The notes beneath the pieces were generated by a model. It ran no database searches. It saw nothing but the letters and a program-made list of their open reading frames with translations, and was not told the origin of the DNA. Below, piece by piece: positions 36,214-47,541 of a stretch of 64,000 nucleotides of DNA; position 1 is the first letter of the stretch, and every line of letters begins with the position of its first letter. This DNA comes from Zonotrichia leucophrys gambelii (Eukaryota > Chordata > Aves > Passeriformes > Passerellidae), in contig NC_088170.1 in NCBI RefSeq assembly GCF_028769735.1, positions 54,221,585 to 54,285,584 on the forward strand, written 5' to 3'. Both the position numbers and the translations under genes were made by a program.

Positions 36214-38799
36214 TGAATCATCATAATATGCATATGAAAAGCCCCTTGTAATTTTTTATTACCATGGAACTGCATGGAAAAATATATTAGATAGTACAGG
36301 TAACAGAGATTGATCTTGAATTTGAAAATTTATGAAGAAAACTGAATCAGAGAAATGTAAATGGAAGAGAAGATATTAATCAACATGCAAAAGTCAGGCA
36401 ACATTTTTTCCTGAGAACTCTCATCAAAGTTTAAAAGCATATACATGTGTACAGAAAAAGAACCGTTGATAAAAAAATGGTTTTTTCTTATTTTCTCTCA
36501 CTTTGCAAAGACAATTGCAGTGATAGTTTAGTGAGACTCAATAAGACTGTTATTAGATTAGAAAATTATCAAAATAGAATAATGAAAGTATATCTATTAG
36601 GGAATTAGTTGGCATCCACTTCATCAAGGTTAGCTCCATCTGTAATGATTGATGGTGGGGGTTTTTGCTCCTTGCTCTGGGGACCAGTCACTGACCAAAG
36701 GCAAGATCCTGGATGCCCTACTATCTGACTGACATGCACCAAAATTATAATTTACTGGCCCTGAACACCAATGAAAAGGAAAGATTATGATGGGCAGAAA
36801 AAAGTATGGCTAGACTCTAGGTATTTAAAATACAAACTGGTGTGCAGAAATGATATGCACTGCAAAGTAGAGCACTCCAATTTGATCCTGCTACCAGCTA
36901 AAGGCAGTGGCTCATTCAAGTGCACATGAGAAATACATTTAGAAAAAAATGAGAGCAGAGGAATACATGAAGTTGGTTACACAGTGAACAGGTTGAGAAG
37001 GTTCCTATAAAATATTAACTCCTGCAGCCAACAGTTCAGCCTCACATGACATGTAATCAGCACACTGTTCTCTCTTGCAGAAATTAATCTACTCACCTTT
37101 CTGGATCATGCTTGACAACACATCTTCTTCTGTAGCCTGCTGTTCTGCTCTTTTCTCACTGCAGCTTTTCACACTTTGGCAAAACTGACCTGCTAAAATT
37201 GCTTTTTCCAGCAGGAAAAATCTTCTTTTGGTTCCCACTGTCAAATATTTAATCAAATAATTTTTACTCCATTTTTCTCTTGGCCAAATATGTTACTGAT
37301 CTTAGAAGATTTCACCTTCTGAGTCAAACTTGAAAAAATACTTAGCATATACTTATGTGCTAAAATGAGTCCACTTTCTGCATAAGGGGAGTGTCCACAT
37401 TGACAAAGAGATTAGAACAGGTAACTGCACACTCTTTTGAGTACTGTTGTATAGGAGTGTCACTGCATTAATTAGTTCACAAATTTTAGTTAAAGGCTTG
37501 TGGACCCAATTAAAAATAGATAAATAAAACCTTCTGGACAGATTTTTCAACAATAGCTTTTTAGTCAGAGAATGGCAATTCCCAATGGGTGACCTTAATC
37601 ACCTGACAGTGATGTACTGTATCATGTTTAGTTGTTTACTTATCTATTTCTGAAACTGATGGATCAGATACACAAGCTTGTTTATCATGCTCAACTCCTT
37701 GTCTATTTGATTCAGTAAAAGTTTTATCAGATTTAACATGCTATGTATTTATCAGGTGATATGTGCACTTAATGTGCAATGCAGTAGATAACGATAGTGC
37801 TGTAAGGGCAGGAAATCTGTCAGTGTTTCCATTATAAACCCTATTTCCCAGGGTTTATCACTGAGCCACAGCTCACTGTCAGTTTAGATACAGTTTTTAA
37901 AATAAAATCATGTTTATATTGATACAACTATCTTGTAATGCAAGCTCTGGTCTGAGGTATGCCTATTGTTTTAAAGGCTTTGCACTTAATACAGAAAAAA
38001 TTGCTTCCAAAGGTGAGCAGAAGTGTTTTGTTCTGCACTTTTATGACAGAACTCATATTATTATTAATGGAAGTAATGTCTATTTCTCATTTGATAGATC
38101 TCAATTTCTTTGCTAATGGGCAAGAGACCTCTCTTAGCTTAAACATAAATTACCAAAATGCTTTTGAGATATATCATGCTTCTAGAATAAGCTGAGGCTT
38201 GAACAGTAACCAAAAAAGTTATGCTGTATTTAAATTAGGTGAATAGGTTTGTTCCACCAAAATCTCAACTAAGGTAATGATAGTCTCCTTCTGCTTGGAA
38301 GATGGCTGTTGAAAAATTCTTACAATGAAGGAGAGGTGCTTGTGTTTTCTTGGGTTTGCCCTGCGTTCCCATGGGACTGTTTGTGGGTGCTTTCTTCATT
38401 TTCTTCAAGTTACTGTTTCCAAATATTTGAACTCTGCTCTAGAAGAAACATGAATTTCTGCAGATGCTATTCTCAGGAGCGGCCTCTGGCTAACAGGTGT
38501 CCAAAGACAGCAGTGCCTCAGGTGTGAGTCCTTGTCTGATCAATAATCCCAGGCCCATGCAGAAGCAGGTGAATCCTTGACTCACACCAACATGGGGCTC
38601 AGCAAGTTGTATTGTTAAAGGCAAATTTTTATCTGTAAGTCAACTGTGGTTTTTACACATTCATACATATATATATATAAGGAGATTCAAAGTGATATCT
38701 ATGCCTTGAAGGGTTTGAAAGAACATATTATATACATGTGTGTGTGTGAAATATGTTAGAATATTCCCAAATCTCTCTAGATGAAATGCCAGGCCAAAC
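36214..38799. other. AT-rich non-coding DNA
   Basis: No gene or major repeat. Short (AT)7 at 38,667-38,680 and (TG)6 at 38,737-38,748. The open frames are small and unlike known proteins. Confidence 0.55.
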
Positions 38800-38942
38800 T
38801 GTCATGATTTAACCCCAGCTGGGAATTAGCCCCACAGAACTGCCCACTCACTCACATACCCCCGTGGGATGGGGTAAAGGATCCAAGGAGTAAAAGTAAG
38901 AAAAGTTGTGAATTGAGATGAAGGCAGTTAATAGGTAAAGCT
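38800..38942 (+). mobile_element. ERVL-type LTR, 5' part
   Basis: Starts TGTCATGATTTAACCCCAGC, the hallmark beginning of the avian ERVL-type LTR, and continues through GTGGGATGGGGTAAAGGATC and GTTGTGAATTGAGATGAAGG. It ends in AATAGGTAAAGC, where the match stops abruptly. The rest of this LTR resumes about 1.4 kb away at 40,355. Confidence 0.85.
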
Positions 38943-39330
38943 ATCAGCGTTAAATTAAATTGAAGAAGGGGACATCATGCTGCTTCTTGTGCTGGATAAT
39001 GCTGAAGCCAGTCTGACTCATCTGCCCCAAAGGGAAACATCCTGACATTGGCACAATATCTGCATAAAGGAAGAAAAAGTGATAATACTGATAACATACC
39101 CAAAATTGCTGAGCTGACGCAGCTGGCCTGGGGATATATGACTGGGAGTCAATCACTTTATACTGAACTATAAAAACCCAGTCTCAAATTTTAAAGGCAG
39201 GGTCTTCTGACATAAGCCTTCTTGAAGCGTATGCGTGATTCCTCCCTTGAGTGGGGTCATCCCTCCTGGTAATTCCTCTTACACCTGGAAGGTGAGAGAA
39301 AAATTAGCATTGTCATGGGTGAGTGGCATT
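38943..39330 (+). mobile_element. LTR-like insert within the ERVL LTR, family not assigned
   Basis: Directly at the break in the ERVL LTR the composition and content change. A good TATA box (TATAAAA, 39,169-39,175) is followed by C/T-rich sequence with GTGGGGTCATCCCTCCTGG near 39,253. This resembles the U3/R/U5 part of a different LTR. I could not define the ends. The minus frame 38,950-39,156 is incidental. Confidence 0.4.
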
Positions 39331-39818
39331 AATCTCTAGTTAAGAATTGTTTTGCTAGCTTAATACAATTGCTTTAATATAATTGCTTTGATATTGCTTC
39401 AAAATAATGCACTATATTATAACAGTTGTTACAGCTCCTATATTGTGTAGTAAATACTTCTGATTAATTTTTTTTCTAATCATTATCATAATAAATCATA
39501 CATATTTATATAAATATATCTGGATTGCTATTCATAATTCTGCAGGACAAAGTTATGTAAAGGTTCAATTACACATGTATAATCCTTTAGATATAAACAG
39601 GTGACAAAGTCTCTGGGAAGGAGTTTAGAAAGAAGTGTATCCTTTCCATATCTTGTGACTTAATGGGAATGTTGGAAATTATATTACTTTCCTAACTAAT
39701 TTTTAATTAGTTGCTTTAATTAAATGCAAACCATGCTCACTTTTAGCCAGCCCTTTATTAAGTTTCTTCATGGACTTATTTGCTTACTTTGACCATTAAA
39801 TGATAAAAAACTTAAGTT
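39331..39818. other. AT-rich sequence inside the composite LTR region
   Basis: A very AT-rich stretch with short tandem AATTGCTTT-type units near 39,365-39,400. It may be degraded internal retroelement sequence or DNA moved in with the insert. No protein trace is visible. Confidence 0.4.
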
Positions 39819-40297
39819 TGTTAAAACTAACCCCGACGAGCTTCAATAAAAAAAGTCAAAAGTATTTGAAGATTGTAAATCTGGGATCCTAAATTTCTGA
39901 TCATTCAAGGCTGCTGGAGTAACCAGAAGATACAGAGGAGATTAAGGCCTGGAAAGCTGGAGACTCTTATCTGAGAAAAAGATAACAAAAGGACTAAAGA
40001 ATGTGGATCAAATTAGCATCAAGAGTGAGAGATCAATAACCAATAGAGAATAGAATACTAGCTAATGAAGACAATTATGTAATTTAGGATTATGTAACTT
40101 GAATATTAATTTCTTTGTTTGCTAAAAGTTTATAAATAAGTGGAAAAGTTCTGTATCAGTGTTTGTGTGGTGGCTGGAACTTTTTCAGCCTCACACACAC
40201 CTCTTGGCCAAGAATACAGTAATGCCTTACTCCCCAACGTTAGAAAGGCTGTGTTAGGGAGTCTTGTTTACCCTGACAATTTAGGCTTTTGGTAACA
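39819..40297 (+). mobile_element. old LTR-like segment inside the ERVL LTR
   Basis: Begins TGTTAAAAC and ends GGTAACA, with the inverted pair TGTTA/TAACA. It contains CCAAT (40,040-40,044) and TATAAATA (40,131-40,138), spaced as in a U3 promoter, followed by U5-like sequence. The flanking hexamers (TAAGTT before, AGAGGA after) do not match, so the ends may be wrong or the duplication lost. Confidence 0.5.
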
Positions 40298-40354
40298 AGA
40301 GGACTTTACCCTCTCTCATAAAGTTTGTGTGAAGCCCCCATTCTGCCTGTAATG

Positions 40355-40618
40355 CTGCTGAGCTCTATATGCTGCCATATGGTCTTGGATCATTTGGGGT
40401 CAGGATTCCTGGCTGCGTTCCCTCCCACTCCTTGCGCAGCCCCAGCCCTCTCCCTGGTGGGGTGTGGAGCAGAAAATGCTTGGCTCTGAGTAAACACTGC
40501 TCAGCAATAGGAGAAACATCTCTGTGTTATCAACACTGTTTCCAGCACAAATCTAAAACATAACTCCATACTAACAATTGTGAAGAAAATTATCTCTACT
40601 GCAGTCAAAACCAGCACA
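40355..40618 (+). mobile_element. ERVL-type LTR, 3' part
   Basis: The remainder of the avian ERVL-type LTR. Its landmarks in order are CTCTATATGCTG (about 40,360), CCCTGGTGGGGTGTGGAGC (near 40,453) and AGTAAACACTGCTCAGCAAT (40,489). TGTGTTATCAACACTGTTTC (40,522) and the terminal CAAAACCAGCACA (ends 40,618) follow. With the 5' part at 38,800 it makes one LTR missing its middle, or split by inserts. Flanks CAAAC and TTTGC do not give a 5-bp duplication. Frame 40,369-40,563 lies inside it. Confidence 0.85.
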
Positions 40619-42760
40619 TTTGCAAGGCAATAGCATTCACAGAATGGAAAGAAGAGCAGGGTTGCAACCTAACTTTTACTTCTAAACTTCAGAGTGGATT
40701 TTTTTAAAAAATAAATTTATAAATTGATAAACACCTTAGTTCAGGGACTGAGTTTAAGCCCATAAAAGATAGCTGTCGTAGTAGACCAGGCATTTCCATA
40801 ATTCAGGAATGTGTTTATGCTCTGGACTCATTGTATCAGCCATATCTTTTGTATTTTACTTTATCTCAGTTTTCCATAAGTAAAAGTCAAGTTGGTCAAC
40901 TTCCAGCTATGATAGGCATCAATGAGGTTTTCAAGCATGGCTGAGGTAACCTATAACCTTTGCAGTGCAGGCTTAATCACCATACTTACAAATCTGTGCA
41001 CGTCTATGTTGTAAAGAGTCAGCTCTTGTAGGTATAGCTGGGGTTTCTACAACATGGATAATGCCCCAGTGCCATAATAACCTTGAATTTTATGCTTACA
41101 AGAATATTGTGAGGAAGTAATATTCGAGCGTTTGTTTGATTTTTCTCATTGCGAAAAGAGATCTGTAAATTAAAAGAGGTGACAACACTGAAGAAAGAAT
41201 AAATCCTCATCACACTGGCTCTTTTATAGATTAAGTTAAAAATGTGCATCTTTTAACCTTCTTATTGATCCATATAATGTCAACATTTGTAAAATGGGTT
41301 GTACTTTAAAGACCTTTATTTCTCATTCAGATATAAAAGGATGTTTTCCTTTAAACTTCTGTGAGATCAGGATTTAAGCTCGAGACTTGTCCATGTTCAG
41401 AAAAAAAGTGGCATTTAGTGCAAGTGTTTTTCTAACACCTTTATCACAAAACCACCCTTGCAAAGACTTTCTGTTTGGTTCTCCTTCACACTGTGTCCTG
41501 TGACAGTTGATGTCTTTGAGAATCTTCTTATTGTAATATGCCAGCCTTACTGGCAAGGTATGAATTACTAGACAAAGTTCACTGCAGTGAAAAATCAGGC
41601 CACTTAAGTGAAAACTACTGCTGCCTTTTAATCTGTTTTCTCTGAGTGGTGGGCTTTACCACAACTTAGGTGGTCTGTTAAAAACTCTTTTTTGCAGTTA
41701 ATGTTCATGACATTTCATATAGTGTTCCAAATATTTATTGTGAGCAAAATGTCTCTTCAGCATTCTCAGCAAGTATTCACAACCAGGATCCATATAGTAT
41801 TTTTAATATTTTATGTTAATATTTGAGTTAGTATTATAATGTCAGCAGGAGCTCTGAGGCTGGTATGATGGAAATCAAAAACTGCTATGGACACTGCATT
41901 CCTGCTCTCTCTGCAGTAGTTCATGACAAATGTAAATGTTAATCTCACTCTACTGATATTAAAAATGCACCCAAAACAAGCTAAGTAATACAGAAGTCAT
42001 TTGGAAAAAAAAAAGTTCAGAGTCTTGAGTATTTAAATTAGAAACAGAATTGCATACTTATGAATAATGTCATTTCAAAAGAAGTCTTATGTCTGCATAG
42101 TCATTGGATGTCAGGAAAGAAATTAATAAACAAAATATTACGTTTCTGATGCTAGCTTAATCAGTTATTACTTAGAACATTGTGAAAATATTTCTCATTA
42201 AATGGAAAATGTCATTGGAATGGAAATCAGAGTCCTTGCTCTGGGAAAAAAGAAAATAAAAGGGAATGCTAAATCAGTGCAAAAACTTTGCTTCTTTGTG
42301 ATTGGAAATGCATTCTTTAAAAGAGGTATACAATGGGGATGCTTTTTGCTATCTCCACAAGAATCCAGTTAGCAGATGGGAAGCAGAGTACTTTGATGGA
42401 TTCAAATCCTCCTTGCTGAAAATTTTAAACTTATATTTTTCTAAAGCTACCTGTTTTGAAAAGGTATAAATAAACTAGACTAGATTCAATGTGCCATCAT
42501 TGTGCTTGACTCTGAGAGCAAGTAGAGTAGAGCAAAACCAAACAGAATGCAAAGACCACAGAATAGCTTAAAAGCAACATCCTGCCACTTGTCTTAGTTG
42601 CATCACTCTAGTAGTTGGCATAGTTGGCCCATCCATAAGTTAGGCTACTTACTGAGGAAAACTAAATCTCAGAGCAGGAATTAGCTGCTGTAGGTATTGT
42701 ATATACCTACATGATGTTTGAATGAGAAATGATCCCAAGCAATCTCTGGAGTCCAGAGTT
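40619..42760. other. AT-rich non-coding DNA
   Basis: No gene, no clear repeat. The short frames have no recognisable content. Confidence 0.55.
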
Positions 42761-42766
42761 GTAAGA

Positions 42767-43459
42767 TGTTGTAGTGTGTTCTGTTAGTTTATTTAATTAC
42801 TCCCCTATTTTCTGTATCACTCCCCCATTTTCTGTAATGGTTCTGCCCTCACCAGTTCTTCCTGCCATGGTATTGTCTGTCATTTGGTTACCTTGGTTAC
42901 TCCCGCCACAGTTTATGTCAATCCTCTCTGATTACATAATTTCCCCTCCCCTGTGTTTCCTTATATGTGAATTTGTTCTTCTCCCTGGGCCCAGTCAATC
43001 ACTCTCCACTCCTCCCAAGCTTCCAGAATCTTCTTCTACCTGAGAGTTATGATTGGCTGTGGCTCTGGGGCCCCTCTCTTATAATGTAACTATTGGTTTC
43101 TCCCCAGTGCCTATTATGTTAAGTCCACTCCCCTACCTTCCCCTATTGGTTCCTTGTAAGCCCCTCCCATGAATTCCTCCCCCCTTTGTAACCCGGTTGC
43201 ACCCTTTGTTAGAGGTCACTCACTGGCAGACAGGTTAGATTCAACATCTGGGCGTCTGTCATTCCTGGGTTCTACAATAAATCTGACAAGTCCCCAGTGA
43301 GTGTCCGGACTCTTGACTCTCGTCGGCCAGCAGCGATTCCGTCCACTGTGAGCACAGCCCGAAGCCTTCTGACGCCGAGGGGTGCTCACACATGGCAGCT
43401 GGGTGTTGGCCGCCCTCCTGCCAGCCGGACACCTGACTTAAGGGCCACACCACGCTGCA
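42767..43459 (+). mobile_element. 693-bp solo LTR with near-perfect 6-bp target duplication
   Basis: Starts TGTTGTAGTG and ends CACGCTGCA. It is flanked by GTAAGA (42,761-42,766) and GTAACA (43,460-43,465), a 6-bp duplication with one difference. The U3 is C/T-rich and carries three inverted CCAAT boxes (ATTGG at 43,052, 43,092 and 43,145). AATAAA sits at 43,276-43,281, followed by a CpG-rich R/U5. There is no internal region or partner LTR. The 6-bp duplication suggests an ERVK-like insertion; the subfamily is unknown. Frames 42,774-43,043 (+), 43,259-43,453 (-) and 43,297-43,497 (+) are not genes. Confidence 0.85.
43276..43281 (+). terminator. LTR polyadenylation signal AATAAA
   Basis: An exact AATAAA at the expected place before a CpG-rich U5, within the 42,767-43,459 LTR. 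Confidence 0.65.
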
Positions 43460-43465
43460 GTAACA

Positions 43466-43890
43466 CTGTGTTAGGCATGGTCAGGGTCTTTGTCTGAACT
43501 GGCACTGCAACTTCTTTCTCCTCAAGATTGCGTTGAACTCTGAAGTTAGTATTTGTTATAATTCAGTTTGTGTCCATGTTGGAAAACATTAAAGCCAGAT
43601 AGGATTGAAGAGAACACACACATCTTCCATGCTGACATAATCCATTAAAAAAACCAATTCCTTATTCCATACCAAAGAGTGTGGATGAACTTGTTCACAA
43701 ACCATAGCTCCCTCACTCAGCAGGCCTGCCTTTTCCCTAGTCTTCCTTTTGCTACTGATGGAGTTGGAGAAGCTCTTCTTGTTGCCCTAGATATCCCTTG
43801 CCACGTTCTATTCCAAGTGGATCTTACTCTTCCTTATTGCATTCCTGAATAATCTGACAATGTTCCCTGAACAAGATACAAGTAATTGAT
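43466..43890. other. non-coding spacer between solo LTR and microsatellite
   Basis: Nothing recognisable beyond ordinary single-copy-like DNA. Confidence 0.45.
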
Positions 43891-43937
43891 AAAAACAATA
43901 GCAATAATAATAACAACAATAACGATAATAACAACTA

Positions 43938-43982
<45 letters not shown>

Positions 43983-44018
43983 TACTACTACTACAATAAT
44001 AATAAAAAATACAAAAAA
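43891..44018. repeat. compound AAT/ATT/ACT trinucleotide microsatellite
   Basis: AAT and AAC units (43,891-43,936) are followed by about 14 TTA units to 43,980, four or five CTA units and again AAT units. The AAT part and the TTA part are partly complementary, so the tract can fold back on itself. Confidence 0.95.
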
Positions 44019-44502
44019 TACAGACTGGAGAATTTTTATATATGGACCTTTTCCCTTCAATTTACCCACTTACCAGTTTAGCTGACACAGCATATTAATA
44101 TCAACCTTGTATAGGATAAAGAGGAGAGCACGAAACCAGTTGCTCCTTTGCAACTTCTTTCCAGGGTTAAGCTTGCATTAACTTATTCCTTTTTGGTATG
44201 AACACATAATGCAATGTTGAACCTTATAATCAGAATTCTGTGAAATGGAGATACCAGACATTTTATCTATACATTTCAGAGATATCACTTTCCAATGATA
44301 ATGGTAATTATGCAGTTCCTAGTGTAAGGCCACAAATTTTTCATTTGACTTTGTATCTACCGGATGTTCCTTTTATTCTCATAACAAGAATTTGAGTGTA
44401 GTAGATTTTAGGAAAAAAACCAAGGGATTCTGACAGACTTTTTCCTTCTCTAAGATACACATCCTTCATAGTAGACAGATTAGTCTCAGTGAATCATGTA
44501 TT

Positions 44503-44520
44503 AAAAAAAAAAAAAAAAAA
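44503..44520. repeat. A18 homopolymer
   Basis: Eighteen A's, 52 bp upstream of the LTR at 44,573. No retroposed sequence is recognisable before it. Confidence 0.9.
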
Positions 44521-44961
44521 GAAAATGAAATTCACTAAAGCTGTCTTACAAGTAGGCCTTGATTTCAGTTAGTGTCGGATCTCAATATCTCAGTCCTGAG
44601 ATGCTGAGCCTCCGAGACCCTGGGGGGGGCTCGGGACTCCTGGAATGTTGCCAGAAGTGTCTGGTGGCAGGACTTTAACCCTGCGCAGGAGACGACAAGG
44701 ATGAGGGCTTCACCGGGTGAATGGTGAAGGGATTAGCTAATTAGAGGGTGAGACACAAGGTTTAAGATTTATGTACAGGGGGGTTTAGAGGAGTAAGATG
44801 GAGGAATTGGGGTGTGTCCTGTCCTCCTCCTTCTTCCTCCTCTCCTCCATCTTCTTTGGCCACGGTGGCACCTTTCTATTGGTTATTACTGAGAGTACAC
44901 CGAGTTATAACAATAGATGGTATTGGGGAAAAATGATAAATATTGTATACGTCATAATGGG

Positions 44962-44967
44962 TATAAA
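44962..44967 (+). promoter_or_regulatory. LTR TATA box with upstream inverted CCAAT
   Basis: An exact TATAAA about 80 bp after ATTGG (44,878). Transcription would start near 44,990 and run rightward. This is an inference from motif order only. Confidence 0.55.
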
Positions 44968-45064
44968 GATAGGTGCCTGCCCCGGAGGGCAGAGACAGTG
45001 TGCCCATGGCTGACTGCTGAGCAGATCTCTGGTGGCTGAAAGAACATCTTTTAGATAAACAATT

Positions 45065-45070
45065 AATAAA
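45065..45070 (+). terminator. LTR polyadenylation signal AATAAA
   Basis: AATAAA about 100 bp after the TATA box, as expected for the R region of the 44,573-45,182 LTR. Confidence 0.65.
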
Positions 45071-45188
45071 CATAAAACCAGAAAGAAGAACTGAAGCCTC
45101 TTCTCGTCTTTCGATACCCGGGCTGTCCCAAGGCCACCCAGAGCCTTTTCAGGCCCCTCAAACAGCCGAGATAAACCGGACATGTTAG

Positions 45189-47375
45189 AGTCAACTTGCA
45201 TTATTCTTTAGCAATCACTCCTTGCTACTGCCCTGTTTACAAGAGGTCATGATGATCCAAACGCACCTGACAGGTCCAGGACTGGATTAGAGACCAGATG
45301 GTGTTTCAGTCAGCTGGAAACCACAGTCCAATTAACCCTTGCCATCCAGACTACAGTGTTGTCCCAGATTGAATTACTCACATGTATTTAGTCCTGCCAC
45401 GACTTCTGGTAGTAGATAAAGAAGAGGAAGACATATTCTCTTACTATGAAGGAAGGAAAAGCATAAAAGAGTAGAGTTTGTTCAGTTTAAAAAACCTGAG
45501 GACTTTAACAGGAATGAACTGAACAGTACATATTAAGTATGTAATTATACCCCAGTGAAACAATCCCTCTAGCAGAGGCCACATGCAGAGTATGTCTAGA
45601 TCCTGCTGGTTTTCTAGTTCCATCATTCTCTTGTTGGATATCTGGAGGAAATTTGTGTGAGTGTGTCTGTCATTTAACTGATACAGTGGGCACAGGGATG
45701 CTAATGTGTTCTGGCCATAGCTTGGCACATTCTTGTAGGCTCCTAAAGTAGAAAATTATTTGGCATGCTCTTGAGAAAAGCCTGGGCCCACTCTTGATAA
45801 ATATCTGTAACTTTATATGGACATTTAGAGGCCTTTGCTCTGTGGCTGGTGATGTTTGGACAGGGCTGTTTGAGTGCTCATAGTTGTTGCATTTTTCAGT
45901 AAATGCACATTTTTTAGTAAATGCCCATTTTGAAGTGCCCCAAAAATGTCTTTAAAATACATTTGCTTCCTTTCTCTCATGATCTGGGCATGAAGTTATT
46001 CAGTAGGCTAAGATTTATCTGCAGTGAATTCTTATAACAACAAAAAAATATTCACTTTATCTCTTGGCTCCATAGCTATCTTCTTTGCAAAGGGAGAAGA
46101 GGACTTCTGCCTAAAGCAAATGGTTAAATATTCATATTTAAATTCTGAGATAGATATTTCCACTTGCAATATTTGTTGGAACTCACTGTCAGCCACTGTG
46201 CCCTCTGAGGATCTGCAAGCACAGCCTAGAAAGACAACTCCCAAACTATTGTATTCACTTATGGCAACATGGAAATTTATGTCTTATTGTCTGTTTCTCG
46301 GGCAAGAGGATTTTATCCATACTGACAGAGGTTATTGGATCACAGATCCTACAACGTTTTGAGCTTAGCAAAGACCGGAAGGTTTGCTCCTCAAAGAAGA
46401 AAGATGAATTGTACTGATCTTGCAGCTTTGCTGACCTGTGGCTGATCCCAGAGCCTCCCTGGAGATGCTGAGGTGCCCTGGTGCTGAAGGACTCATTCCC
46501 TGGGAGCCATGCTCAGAGGCCAGAGAACACAGACCAGGTGTCCGCAAGTTTCTGAGTTGAGTAGATCTCAGCATCCTCTGTTAAATTCTCAGGTTCCTAT
46601 GATTACTGGCTCCTTGCCAAGTATTCCTCTCAAAGGTTTGGATCCCCTTGAATTTATTCTGTAGAGCATGATTTCTCTTCTTTAAAAGAAATCTGATGCT
46701 TGTGCTGGCTTCGAAGTCCATTACTATGCTCTTTCCTACTGTGCTTGAAACCACCCACACACATTTCCTTTTTGAGTCCTGCACATGTGGGTAGGTCACA
46801 TCTCTTGAGTTCTTTAGGGGTGGTTGAGTCCCTCTCCTTTATTTTGGAGTCATATCACATATCAACTAGGAATTAATTGATGTAGGGCATTGTCTCTGGC
46901 ATTGTGTGCTTTGGGGAAAGAGGAGATTAATTTGTGTGCTACAGTTTCATCTCAATAAATTCTTTTTGTACCATTATCTCTTTTTATCAAGATGCTGGCC
47001 TGCGTTGTAGATACAACAATATAGATTTCATTTACTCTGTTTGACATGGTTCATAGTATGAATAGTGCTAAACTGCATAAAATGAAGATGTAAGAGCTAT
47101 TTGTTTGTAAGGATCAGCAGGTAGAAAAAAATAATGAATTATTTGTTAGGAACAACATTTTCTTGAGACATATCCATTCCAAGTTCATAATTTTTTTTTG
47201 CAGGCAAAAAATTAAAAGAAAAGCCTTAGCTGATATCTTGCAGTTAAGAGTCACAGTTGTTCAGCTCCAGTTAAATGAGAATGTCATAAAGAACTTGAAC
47301 TCATATAGGGTCTCAAATGGGATCTAATCCATTAGTGATAATGGAGAGTATATCTGGGAAACTAGATGTTTATCA
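45189..47375. other. AT-rich non-coding DNA with a GC-richer patch
   Basis: No supported gene. A GC-richer patch at about 46,420-46,560 has open frames but no recognisable protein or repeat. The frame 46,024-46,362 (112 codons) is unremarkable. Confidence 0.5.
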
Positions 47376-47541
47376 GCTCTTTTTATAAACAGTAAGGAAT
47401 TAAGCCTAATACCACCTCTGAGGTAGATAAGTATTAACAGCCCTTCTTTCTGGGTGGAAATTGAAAGGCTTGGAGAGGTGAAATGATTTGCCTGAGGCCA
47501 CACTTGAAACAGCAGTAGAATCCAGCCTTATTAACTCAAGG
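47376..47541 (+). mobile_element. ancient MIR-like SINE relic
   Basis: The order of motifs follows the MIR core and 3' region: CCTCTGAGGTAGATAAGTAT (47,414), then a degraded purine-rich stretch with GGAAATTGAAAGGC (47,455). GGAGAGGTGAAATGATTTGC, CTGAGGCCACAC and GCAGTAGAATCCAGCC (to about 47,527) follow. These match the 'gaggtaggta', 'gagaggttaagtgacttgcc', 'aaggtcacac' and 'agtggcagagccaggattc' landmarks of MIR. MIR copies are rare and old in bird genomes, in line with the strong divergence. A related CORE-type SINE is the main alternative. Confidence 0.7.

Larger units (their letters stand above)
44573..45182 (+). mobile_element. 610-bp solo LTR with 6-bp target duplication
   Basis: Starts TGTCGGATCT and ends AACCGGACA. 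It is flanked by AGTTAG (44,567-44,572) and TGTTAG (45,183-45,188), where five of six bases match; GTTAG is shared exactly. It has a complete promoter layout: an inverted CCAAT box (ATTGG, 44,878-44,882), TATAAA (44,962-44,967) and AATAAA (45,065-45,070), then a U5 of about 110 bp. The 5' part holds a G8 run and a C/T-rich tract (about 44,815-44,852). No internal retroviral sequence is attached. The frames inside (44,798-45,013 +; 44,876-45,201 -) are not genes. The subfamily is not identified. Confidence 0.85.

Noticed and set aside
36087..36275. Minus-strand frame with perfect G-R-E-G-K peptide repeats
   Set aside because: It is the translation of the (TCCCT)n microsatellite. A pentamer array gives a five-residue peptide repeat in any open frame.
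42397..42408. tRNA B-box-like GGATTCAAATCC
   Set aside because: There is no A box at the right distance and no cloverleaf can be drawn around it.
43297..43497. CpG-rich frame resembling a GC-rich exon
   Set aside because: It starts within the R/U5 of the 42,767-43,459 solo LTR and runs past the target duplication into flanking DNA.
44503..44520. A18 tract as the tail of a retroposed gene copy
   Set aside because: The upstream DNA has no coding-like or SINE/LINE sequence and no flanking duplication was seen. It is most simply a homopolymer.
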